Part shown: positions 33,530-45,330 of the stretch, piece after piece
Position numbering within the stretch: the stretch's first letter is position 1
How the letters are laid out: the number at the start of each line of letters is the position of its first letter
Assembly (NCBI GenBank): GCA_009363875.1
Contig: CM018695.1
Span: 70,361,313 to 70,425,312, forward strand
Origin: Mikania micrantha
Lineage: Eukaryota > Streptophyta > Magnoliopsida > Asterales > Asteraceae
Direction of reading: 5' to 3'
DNA: 64,000 nucleotides
The notes under the pieces: generated by a model
What the model saw: only the letters and a program-made list of their open reading frames with translations
Told to the model about the DNA's origin: nothing
Database searches by the model: none
Position numbers and translations under genes: made by a program

Positions 33530-34801
33530 TAGATACCCATGTATTATACGAATTGAATAGTTAGAAAACATCAAAGTCTTGATTTTATATATAATTGTTA
33601 TGATTTTGAATAAGTTTAATGTTAAATAAATTGAAGGAAAAATAGAATTTTATATTAACTTTTTCTTTACTCTGAATAAACCTTATAAATTATATAAAAA
33701 ATTGCATTAAAAAAATTTAATATTACCCCCAACGGCTAAATTTGCATTAAAATTAAAAAAAAAAAAAAACTTTTGATATTTCTGTTTGGATTTCCAAATC
33801 TTGACCCCTTGATTCTCGTTTACGTCAGCACTCACCGCAAATGAAAATCCCCCAAATCCCCCACTATACAATCTCCTTTTAAATTGCGGGAAATCCCGAA
33901 ACGCTCTTCATGTTCTTCCTCACACACACACACGAAGTTCGATTTGATCATCTTTTGAATATGTAATTATTCACAATTCTGGTCCAAATTATCCATTATT
34001 GCCGTCTTGTTATTGTTAATGCCGAGGTGTATTAATCGAATTGAAGTTTTGAGACCGAAGGATAATCGATTCCATGATCAGATACATTGTTTCGTTCGTC
34101 GACTTGAACTAAAAATTTGAGGTTTGATTCTGATTCTTGTTCTCCTTGTATGTGAACAATCCATTCTAGTTAACGATTTATTCAGAAATTTCAGCGTTCC
34201 TGATTGGTTCTCTCTTCTTAAAATCAACATCATCATGTTTGGGATTTCTCACGTAGTAATTGCCATGATCGGATACATTGTTTCGTTCATCGGCTTGAAT
34301 GAAAAATTTTAGGTTTGATTCTGAATCTTGTTCTCCTTGTATGTGAATAATCCATTACAGTTAATGATTTAATTAGGAATTTCAGTGTTCTTGCTTAGTT
34401 CTCTCTTCTTAAAGTTTACATCTTCATGTCATGGATTTTTCAAGTAGAAATTGCTACGAATTTTACATTTAGGTTTCACATGGAATTGGGAAATTTAGGT
34501 TTCCAATTTTAAGAACTTCGAATATATGATATATCTATCCTTATGCTTGCTATCTTTTTTATGATTATCATAGCTGCTGCATGTTTATATCTTCATTCAA
34601 GCTTGACATTGATGACATTATTCTTTGAATCATATAAAATCAATCATATTTGAATAAATCTTCATTCAAACTTGTACATTATATGCGTACAAGTATGTAT
34701 TTATGGGTGGAAGCTTAGATAATAAACTCACTGATTTGTGTGTTGCAGTGGAAAAAATCTCTTGCAAAGGTTTCACTGATGGAATTAGCCAAGCCAATCA
34801 G
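33530..34801 (+). repeat. Duplicated segment, copy 1 (promoter-like region with exon-like end)
   Basis: About 1.2 kb that recurs in direct orientation at 36660-37839, offset about 3.05-3.1 kb. It holds a CT- and CA-rich leader-like stretch (33880-33950), repeats of GATCAGATACATTGTTTCGTT, and ends in an exon-like block 34749-34801 bounded by TTGCAG and GTGTGT. The 62-residue ORF at 34124-34312 is not conserved as an ORF in copy 2. It looks like the 5' part of a gene or non-coding transcript; no protein is recognised. Confidence 0.7.
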
Positions 34802-35062
34802 GTGTGTATGATCTTAATTATCAGGTGATGTTTTTAATCACTGGTGCAATGTTGATAAGAGTTTAGTCATCCTATTCTATTTGAATAAACCGAACCGTTA
34901 TCAACGAGTTGGTTATGGCTTGATTTTATGGTTTGGGCTTTGCTCCCTTTAAAAATAAAATCAAGACAAATCAAACTTTTTGTAGTTCAAGATGGACTAA
35001 TTACACCAAGTTCATGAACTCAATATATATACAAGCACATATAGACATGTGTGTGCGTGTGC

Positions 35063-35100
<38 letters not shown>

Positions 35101-36088
35101 TTATGTTCAACGGAATATGTTACTTATCCTAAAAATGTAAGAAGAATTATTTACATTTAGATCTATTAAATCAAATTTGAGAGGGAAATTCAAAATTTAA
35201 AAAGAAAAGTTGTAGCGTAATTTAGTCACATTTTATAAACGTTCATAATTTTTATATACGATACCATGTTACTATCACGTGTATTACATGTGTTGAATAA
35301 AATTAATAAGTATTAAATAATAAATTTTTAATAATTTGTAAATGATTTTTTGATTAAAATATGATCAACATTACATAGAAAATAAAATAATATTGTTTTA
35401 AGAAATTCCTTTTTCAAAGCTTGGTTTTTAAACATTTCATTTTAAAAAAGTTGATTTAAAAACAAAATTTATACAAATTTATAGGATGTTATTTATTATT
35501 ACACAAGTTGATAAAGAAAAAAATAAATACTTAATAATAATGACTTATAAATTATAAAAATAAGCTATAAGTTATAAATTATCGGATAATTTTCATATTT
35601 TATAATAATTTGATTTCTCCAAAGTGTGCTTTTTAATATTAAAATATTTTTTATTATATTTCGAAATCCCTTTTAATTATAAACGGTATATATAATATAA
35701 TTAGTATTTAATACTTTTATGTAATGTATCTTTTTTAATATTAGGAACTTCTTTTAATTGAAAAAGGTATAAAAAATATATAATTATATAATTAGTGTTT
35801 AATAAAATTGTGTATTTATTAGGAAAGAGAAGCTGTAAAAATAATGTGAATATACTCTAGATTTTTGACATGTGTATATCAATTATTTTGATTTATTAAG
35901 TATAATATATAATAGATATATTAGATTACCTTTTTTTTTTATAAAAAATATATCATAAAAATAAACATTTTTTAAATCTTTAAAATGGGTATAATGTTGC
36001 TATAAAAATAATTTTTTTTGTGTTCATTTTGTATAATTATCGTCATTATATATTTTTAAACATTTGTTTATAATAATATTTGTGTTCT
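34802..36088. other. Spacer with a degenerate minus-strand Helitron-like segment
   Basis: No gene. 35270-35920 has a mutated hairpin (CACGTGTATTACATGTG) at one end and GACATGTGTA plus TTATTAAGTATAATA at the other, as expected for a decayed minus-strand Helitron, but without the CTAG end. A (TA)n run lies at 35068-35098. Confidence 0.4.
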
Positions 36089-36097
36089 TTTATAAAA

Positions 36098-36630
36098 GGC
36101 AAATTGGATTTAAATAATCTAAACTTTGACCCATTGGCCGCTGCCGGTCCCCACTATGAAAATCCCCAATAACGGTCCGAACTTTCGACATATTTTCCCG
36201 TGGTGGACCGCCGTCAAATAAACCCTAACAGTGTTAACTTTTTTTCGAGTTTCGAACGGATTTTTGAGGGCTTTTGTTCGGATGGAGAATACGAGTCGAA
36301 TGGCGTATAACTTACCTCGAAACGTTGCTCCAAATTTCCCAATTTTGGTGTTTAAATTTTCAATTCGTCAAAGAAATCATCAAATTGAGAAATTTGGAGC
36401 AATGTATCAAGGTAAATTATACGTCATTCGACTCGTATTCTCCATCGGAACAAAAGCCCTCAAAAATCCGTTCGAAATTCGAAAAAAAAGTTAACGCCGT
36501 TAGGGTTTTTTTGACGGCGGTTCGCCACGAGAAAATATGTCGAAAGTTCGGACCGTTATTGGGGATTTTCATAGTTGGGACCGGCAGCGGCCAATGGGTC
36601 AAAGTTTGGATTATTAAAAGTCAATTTGCC
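36098..36630. mobile_element. Mutator-type foldback MITE, 533 bp
   Basis: The 9 bp duplication TTTATAAAA lies at 36089-36097 and 36631-36639. Inverted arms of about 250 bp run inward from GGCAAATTGG and CAATTTGCC and meet near 36360. ORFs at 36231-36669 on both strands are the arms translated and are not genes. Confidence 0.88.
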
Positions 36631-36659
36631 TTTATAAAATTGTGTCTTTTGCCATGTTA

Positions 36660-37839
36660 TTCGAATTGAATAGTTAGATAGCATCAAAGCCTTAAATTTA
36701 TACATAATTGTTACGTTTTTGCAAAAGTTTAATGTTAAATAATTTGAAGGGAAAATTGAATTTTATATTAACTGTTTCTTTAAATTGAATAAACCTTATT
36801 AATTATATAAAAATCGCATTAAAAAAAGTATTATTACCCCAACGGCTAAATTTTGCATTAATTTTTTTTTTTTTTGATATTTCTGTTTGGATTTACAAAT
36901 ATTGACCCCTTGATTCTCGTTTCCGTAAACGCATATGAAAATTCCCCAAATCTCCCACTATACAATCTCCTTTTAAATTGCGGGAAATCCCAAAACGATC
37001 TTCATGTTTTCTTCACACACACACACGAAGCTCGATTTGATCGTCTTTTGTACATGTAATTATTCACAAAATTGGTCCAAGTTATCCATCATTGCTGTCT
37101 AGTGATTGTAGATGCCGGGCGAATTGAAGTTTTGAGACCGAAGGATCATCGATTCCATGATCAGATACATTGTTTCTTTCATCGGCTTCAACTAAAAATT
37201 TGAGGTGTGATTCTGATTCTTGTTCTGTTATCTAACGATTTATTTAGAAATTTCAGTGTTCTTGATTGGTTCTCTCTTCTTAAAATCTACATCATGGTAT
37301 GGATTTCTCACGTAGTAATTGCCATGATCAGATACATTGTTTCGTTCATCGACTTGAATGAAAAATTTGAGGTCTGATTCTGATTCTTGTTCTCCTTGTA
37401 TGTGAGTAATCCATTACAGTTAATGATTTATTTAGAAATTTCAGTGTTCTTGCTTAGTTCTCTCTTCTTAAAGTCTACATCATCATGTCATGAATTTTTC
37501 AAGTAGAATTGCTACGAATTTTACATTTAGGTTTCACATGGAATTGGGAGATCTAGGTTTCCAATTTTAAGAACTTTGAATATATCTGTGCTTATGCTTG
37601 CTTTATTTATAATAATTATCTTTGCTACTGCATGTTTATATCTTCATTCAAACTTGACATTGATGACATTATTATTTGTATCATATAAAATCAATCATAT
37701 TTGAATAAATCTTTATTCAAACTTGTACATTATATGCGTACAAGTATGCATTTATGGGTGGAAACTTAGGTTATAAACTCACTGGTTTGTGTGTTTCAGT
37801 GGAAAAAATCTCGTGCAAAGGTTTCACAGATGGAATCAG
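36660..37839 (+). repeat. Duplicated segment, copy 2
   Basis: It matches copy 1 from CGAATTGAATAGTTAGA through to an exon-like block at 37800-37839 (TTTCAG before, GTGATG after). That block lacks 13 bp present in copy 1. The tandem array described next begins directly after this copy, so the array and this promoter-like segment may belong to one former transcription unit. Confidence 0.7.
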
Positions 37840-40800
37840 GTGATGTTTTAATCATTGGTGCAATGTTGTTGATAAGTGTTCAGTCATCCTATTCTATTTA
37901 TCAGGTAATGTTTTTAATCACGTGATTTTAAATGGTCAGTTTGTTTTGCTACATTAACTTTTATCTGAATTATTGTGTTTTACGAAGTCAATAAGGAGGT
38001 GAAAACAAAGACTAAAGGGGAGACAGGGTATTCTAAGACATCTTGTTCTCATTGACCGGCCCTAACAAGGTATTATCAAATCTAGTTATAAAAAAAAAAG
38101 ACACAGGTAATGTATTATATGTGTGGGTCTAGCACTTGAACTTATCTGCCAAACAGTTCTTTTTTTCCCTGAAAATTGACTGAAACAGTCTGTGCAGTTT
38201 TCTTATGCGCATTGTTTGGTTTGCCAATTTATTGACAACGTTATTACTAGTTAGAGATAGAGGGGCCAATACTGTTGGGTTGGATAACTGGCGGAAACAG
38301 GTTGTTTGGGTTGGACTGACCCTCAAACATTTGTTTTCATTCTTGTTTTCTTATACGTAATTATTATTAGTTGGTGCTTTTTTGAATTACATGAGTGTTT
38401 GGTCATCCTAAGACACTACATAAGGGTTATAAACTTCGACCAATTTGATGCATAGATTTTTCGTATTCTCAAAATTGACAAGAAAACTTGTGCAGGGTGG
38501 CTGTTTTCTTATGTTTAACTTCTAATTTGCTGGGTGGGGTGGATAATTGTTGAAAAGAGATGTTCGGGCAAAGTCAGGTTGAAGTGCCCATATGTTTTCT
38601 TTCTAATATTTTATTGTTGTCTAATAATTACACAAATACATAATCATTGCAGCATAATCTTGGTCTTTTAACCAGAATGATTTTGTCTATATGACGTAAC
38701 CTGTTTTTTGAAATGGATTCGGAGACCTGTGATTTGGCCTTTAAAATAATCAGTGGCGCAATGTTAATTGATGAGAGTTTAGTAATCCTACTCAATTTAT
38801 CAGTTACTGTTTATAATCACATGATTTTAATTTGTCAATTTGTTTTGCCACTTTATTCTCTATCTGAATTATTGATGTTTTCGGAAGTCAAGAAGGTGGT
38901 CAAAGCGAAGACAAGGGGAGACAGGGTATTCCAAGAAATCTGGTTTTCATTTGACCATCCCCGTCAAGGTATTATTAGAGCTAATTATAAAATAAACATA
39001 GGTAATGTATTATATGTGTGGGTTAAACACTTAACTTCTATTGAAAATAGTTATGTTTTTTACCTTAAAATTTACTAGATAAACAATCTGGTGCAGTTTT
39101 CTTATGCGCATTGTTTGACTTGCCAATTTCTTAACAACATTATTATTTGTTAAAGATAGAGTTGGCAATAATGTTGGGTTGGAAAACAAGTGAAAACAAG
39201 TAATGTGGGTTGGACTGATCCACACACTTTTGTTTTCATTCATATTTCTTTATTCGTAATAATTATGTTAGTTACAATTTCAAAAGGAAAATTATTGCAT
39301 TATAATTTCAGACACTTAAAATAAAAATGTTTTAGGCTATAATGTTTTGTGCATTAACATGTTTTTCGAAGTGGATCAGGGGACACCATGATCTGGCATT
39401 TGATGCAATGTTGTTTGATGAGTGTTCAGTCATCCTGCTTCATTTACTAGGTGCTAATTTTAATTACATGATTTCAATTAGTCAATTTGTTCTGCCACTT
39501 TAATCTCTGTTTTCTATTCAGTTTCAGTTAAATGTTGAAATGTTAAACTTTTCATCACTGTACGACCCATGAGTGTCTTTCTTAATGACAATGGCTTTGC
39601 AACAAAAGAGGATGTGTGCATCATGATGAAGTTCAGAATGAGGTAAAATCAAAGACAAAAGGGGAGACAAGGTTTCTAAGACATTTGTATTACATTTGTC
39701 CAGCCTGCCTCAAGGTATTAGTAGATTGATTATGAAAAAGATGCAATATCGTATGTCTCAACTTGACAAAAAAAAAAATGTGAGGGTTATTCACTTCGAC
39801 CTATTTTATATTTTTTTTTCTCAAATTAGGTGCTGATTTTAATTACATGATTTTAATTAATCAATTTGTTCAGCCACTTTAATCACTGTTTTCTATTTGT
39901 TTTCAGTTAAATGTTGAAATGTTAACCCTTTTATAAGTGTACAACTTATGAGTAGTCTTTTTTAATGACACTGGCTTTGCAACAAAAGCGGATGTATGCA
40001 TCATGATGAAGTTCAGGAGGTAAAATCCAAGACAAAAGGGGAGACACGGTTTCTAAGACATTTGTTTTGCATTTGTCCAGCTTGCCTCAAGGTATTGGTA
40101 GAGTAATTATAAAAAAGACGCAAGTATAGTATCGTATGTGTCAACTCACTCAACTTAACAAACAAAAATGTGAGGGTTATACGCTTTGACTCATTTTATT
40201 ATTTTTTTCCTCAAAATTTACAAGAAAACTTGTGCAGGGTGGTTGTTTTCTTATCCTGTAGCTTCTAATGTGATGGTGGGGTGGGTAAAAGTTGAAAACA
40301 AGATGTGCGGGCAATGTCAGGTCAGAGTGCGCAAACACTTTCGTTCTCATATTGATTTTCTGTGTAATAATTACGCAAAAAGAAAATTATTTATCCATAG
40401 TCTCATGTTTATGAAAAAATATGATTTAGGCTATATGAATTAACCTATGTTTTGAAGTGGATCCCGGGACTCATGATTTGTTGCCTTGTTGTTTAATGAG
40501 AGTTTAGTCTTCCTACTCTATTTATCAGGTGCTAAAAAATCACATGATTATAATTAGTCAATTTATTTTGCTACATTAGTCTCTATATTAATTATTGATG
40601 TTTTGGGAAGTCAAGAAGGAGGTAAAACAAAGACATAAGGGGAGACATGGTATTCCAAGATATATAGATTGTTCTCATTTGACCAGCCCCATCAAGGTAT
40701 TATTAGAGCTAATTATAAAAAAAGACATGGGTAATGTATTATATGTGTGGGTCTAGCACTTGAACTTATTTGGCAAATAGTTACTTTTTTGCCCTCAAAA

Positions 40801-43800
40801 TTAACTAGAAATACAATCTAGTGTAGCTCTCTTAAGCGCGCATTGTTTGTCTTGCCAATTTATTGACAACGTTATTATTAGTTAGAGATAGAGGTGGTAA
40901 ATATTGTTGGGTTGGATAACTAGTGAAAACAGGTGGTTTTGGTTGGACTTACCCTCAAAACTTTTGTTTTCATTTTTAATTTTTATACATAATATTTATC
41001 AGTTGGGGTACTGTTTTGAATTACCTGACTGTTCAGTCCTCCTAAGACACTTTGTTCTTCATCTGACCAGCCTGCCTCAAGGTATGAGTAGAGCTAATTT
41101 TAAAATAGATGCAACTATAGTATCATATGTTTCAAGTTAAAAAAACAAAATTGTGGGGATTAAACATTTAGACAAATTTGACACAAATTTTATTTTCTTT
41201 TGCTTTTTTTTAATTCTCAAAATTGAGAAGAAACCTTGTGTAGGATGGCTGTTTTTTCATGTTGTAGCTGCTAGTGTGTGTGTGTGTTGGGGGGGGGGGT
41301 AAAGGTTGACAACGAGATGTTCGGTAAAAGTCGGGTTGGGCTGCCACATAGTTTCGTTCTCATATTTTGTCTTCTTTACGTAATAAGTACGCAAAAAGAA
41401 AATTATTGCAACATAATCAGGTCTTTGAATAAAAATGATTTTGGCTATATGTAATAACTTTTTTTTTAATTGGATTCGAGGACCGGTGACTTGGCCTGCA
41501 AACATAATCAGTGGCGCAATGTTGTTTGATGAGAGTTCAGTCATCCTACTCTATTTATCAGGTATAGTTTTCAATCACATGATTTTAATTAGACAATTTG
41601 TTTTGCCACTTTAATCTCTGTCTATATTATTGATGTTTTCAGCAGTCAAGAAGGAGGTCAAAGTGAAGACTAAAGTGGAGATGTGGTATTCCAAGACATC
41701 TTGTTTTCATTTGACCATCCCCATCAAGGTATTATAAGAGCTAATTTTGAAATTGACATTGGTAATGTATTATATGTGCGGGTTAAACCGTTAAACACTT
41801 GTATTGATTTGGAAAATAGTTTTTCCCCCCTTATAATTGAAAAGATAAATAATTTGGTGCATTTTTCGTTTGCGCATTGTTTGACTTGCCAATTTCTTTA
41901 CAAAGTAATTATTAGTTAGAGATAGAGGTGGTCAGGTGGCAATATTGTTTGGTTGGGTAACATGTTATTTGGGTCGGACAGAACCACACACTCTTGTTTT
42001 CATTTTTATATTTTTGTTCGTAATAATTATGTTTGTTATAATTGTTAACAGAAAATTATTGCATTATAATTTCAGGTACGTAAATAAAAATGTTTTAGGC
42101 TATAATGTTGTGTGCATCAACTTGTTTTTCAATGACACAATGATCTGGCATTTGATGCAATGTTGTTTGATGAGTGTTCAGTCACCCTACATATTAGGGG
42201 CTAATTTTAATAACATGATTTTAATTAGTCAATTTGTTCAGCCACTTTAATCTCTGCTTTCTGTTTGGTTTCAGTTAAATGTTGAAATGCTAAACTTTTC
42301 GTCACTGTACGACCCATGAGTGTCTTTTTTAATGACACTGACTTTGCAACAAAAGAGGATGCGTGCATCATGAAGTTCAGAAGGAGGTAAAATCCAAGAC
42401 AAAAGGGGAGACAGGGTTTCTAAGACATTTGTTCTGCATTGTCTAGCCTGCCTCAAGGTATTAGTAGAGTAATTATCAAAAAGACGCTAGTATAGTATCG
42501 TATGTGTCAACTCACTCTACTTGTCAAACAAAAATGCGAGGGTTATACTCTTTGACCTATATCATTATTATTATTTCCTCAAAATTTACAAGAAAATTTG
42601 TGCAGGGTGGTTGTTTTCTTATCCTGTAGCTTCTAATGTGTGGTGGTGGGGTGGGTAAAAGTTGAAAACGTGATGTCCGGGCAATGTTAGGTTGGAGTGC
42701 GCAAACACTTTCGTTCTCATATTGATTTCTAGTGAAATAATTACGCAAAAAGAAACTTATTGATCCATAATATCATGTTCATGAAAAAACATGATTTAAG
42801 CTATATGAATTAACATATGTTTTGAAATGGATTTGGGGCTCGTGATTTTGCCTGATAACTTAATCAGAGTTGCCTTGTTTGATGACAGTTTAGTCTTCCT
42901 ACTCTAATTATCAGAAGTTGTTTTTAATCAATTGATTTTAATTAGCCAAGTTATTTTGCTACATTAATCTCTATATTAATTATTGATGTTTTAGGAAGTC
43001 AAGGGGGTAAAAACAAAGACATAAGGGGAGACATGGTATTTCAATACATACATATTGTTCCCATTTGACCAACCTCATCAAGGTATTATTAGAGCTAATT
43101 ATAAAAAAAGACACAAATAATATATTATATGTGTGGGTCTAGCACTTGAACTTATTTGTCAAATAGTTCCTTTTTCGCCCTCAAAATTGACTAGAAATAC
43201 AATCTAGTGCAGTTCTCTTAAGCGCGCATTGTTTGGCTTGCCAATTTATTGACAACGATATTATTGTTAGAGATAGATGGGGCAATATTGTTGGGTTGGA
43301 CAACTGGTGAAAACATGTGGTTTTGCCTGGACTGACCCACAAAACTTTTGTTTTAATTTTTATTTTTTTATACGTAATAATTATTAGTTGGGTGAGGTTT
43401 TGAATTACTTGAGTGTTTAGTCCTCCTAAGACACATTGTTCTTCACTTGACTAGCATACGTCAAGATATTAGTAAAAAGAATGCACTATAGTATATCATT
43501 TTTGACAATTTGACAGACAAAAATGTAAGAGTTACACGCTTCGACTAATTTGACGCATAGTTTCTTTTTTTTTTTGTTTCTCTCAAAATTGACAAAAAAC
43601 CTTGTGCAAGGTGGCTTCTTCTTATGTTGTAGCTTCTAATGTGCTGGGTGGGGATAATTGTTGGAAAAAAGATGTTCGGGCAAAGTCAGGTTGGAGTGCC
43701 CATATGCTATTTTATTTGTTTTGTGTAATAATTACACAAATACATAATCATTGCAGCATAACCTCCTGTCTTTGAATAAATATGTTTTTGGCTATATGAG

Positions 43801-45330
43801 GTTACCTATTTTTTGAAGTGAATACGTGATCTGTAATTTGGCCTTAGAACTTAATCAATGGTGTTATGTTATTTAATGAGAGCTTAGTCATTTGACTCTA
43901 TGTATCACATGTTTTTAGTCACATGGTTTTATTTAGTCAATTTGTTTTGCCACTTTATTGTCTATTTGACTTATTGATGTTTCAGGAAGTTAAGGAGGTG
44001 AAAACAAAGACTAAAGCGGAGACAGGATATTCCAAGACATCTTATTCTCATTTGACCTGCCTGATGAAGGTATTGAAGTATTACTAAAGCTTTTTTATAT
44101 AAAAAGAAACAGACAATTTATTATATGTGGTGGCATGGTGCAATGCTGTTTGATGAGATTTCAGTCATTCTACTCTATTTGTCAAATGCTGTTTTAAACC
44201 ACATGATTTTTACATAGCCAATTTGTTTTGCCACTTTAAGCTATATATGAATTATTGATGTTTTAGAAAGTCTAGAAAGCGGTTAAACGAATGAATAAAG
44301 GGGAGACACAGGGTATTCCAAGACATCTTGTTCTCATTTGACCAGCCCTGTCAAGGTATTATTAGAGCTAATTATAAAAAAGACACATGTAATGTATTAT
44401 ATGTGTGTGTTGAAGGCTTGAACTGATTTGGCAAATAGTCCCTTCTTTCCCCTTAAAATTGACTAGAAAAAAAATCTGATGCTGTTTCTTACTCTATCAT
44501 TTTCTGGCTTGCCAATTTCTTGACAACATTATTATTAATGTGAGATAGAGGTAGTAGTATTGTTGGGTTTGATTAATGCTGAAGAGAAGGAGGTTTGGGT
44601 TGGACTGCCCCACACACTTTTGTTTTTTTTCTTCTTCATTTTTTAGGGAATGATTATGTTAGCTATTGTTGCAAAAGGAAAATAATTGCATTATAATTTC
44701 AGGTCGTTAAATATGAATGATTTAGGCTGTAATGTTGTTTGCATTAACCTGTTTTTTGACGTTTTTTGGCATTTCGTGCATTATTGTTTGATGGGTTTTT
44801 AGCCATCCTACTCCATTTATTAGGTGTTGTGTTGAATTACATGATTTAGATTGGTCAATTTGTTCAGTCATTTTAGTCTCTGTTTTCAATTCTATTCAGT
44901 TAGATGTTGAAATGTTAAACTTCTTGTCATTATACGAGCCATGAGTTTCTTTCTTAATGACAGTGGTTTTGCAGCAAAAGAGGATGTATGCATCACATAG
45001 TTAAGTAGGTGAAGGTATTGACAAAATTGGAGATAGGGTTATTAAGACACTATGTTCTGCATTTGACCAGCCTGACTCAAGGTATTAGTAGGGCTAATTT
45101 TAAAATAGAGGCAACTATAGTATTATATGTTTCAACTAAAAAAAAATTGTGAGGATTAAACACTTGGACCAATTTGACACACTTTTTCGTTTTTTTTTTA
45201 ATTCTCAAAATTGAGAAGAAAACTTGTGTAGGGTGGTTGTTTTATCATGTTATAGTTGCTAATGTGTTGGGTGGGGTGGGTAAACGTTGATAATGAGATG
45301 TTCGGTAAAAGTCAGGTTGGGCTGCCTATA
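37840..45330 (+). repeat. Degenerate tandem array with exon-like module, about 13 copies
   Basis: Sub-repeats of about 0.4-0.9 kb recur through 7.4 kb. A module of about 85 bp (first copy 37984-38069) begins GAAGTCAAGAAGGAGGT after a TTTT(C)AG-like boundary, contains GGGGAGACAGGGTATTCCAA and ends CAAG/GTATTA. Further copies lie near 38.9, 39.66, 40.04, 40.64, 41.04, 41.67, 42.40, 43.03, 43.43, 44.02, 44.30 and 45.04 kb. A larger unit of about 2.7 kb is marked by GGCATTTGATGCAATGTTG at about 39.39 and 42.14 kb, and diverged near 44.77 kb. Other conserved blocks are AACTTGTGCAGGGTGG and TTTGACTTGCCAATTTCTT. ORFs such as 38713-39078 cross module boundaries and differ between copies. Confidence 0.7.

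Noticed and set aside
33523..33600. Minus-strand Helitron end at CTAG 33524
   Set aside because: Hairpin is degraded and no matching 5' end was found; the sequence belongs to the duplicated segment.
36231..36669. ORFs of 87 and 131 residues
   Set aside because: They translate the inverted arms of the 533 bp MITE.
38713..39078. 121-residue ORF in the tandem array
   Set aside because: It crosses exon-like module boundaries and is not open in the other copies.
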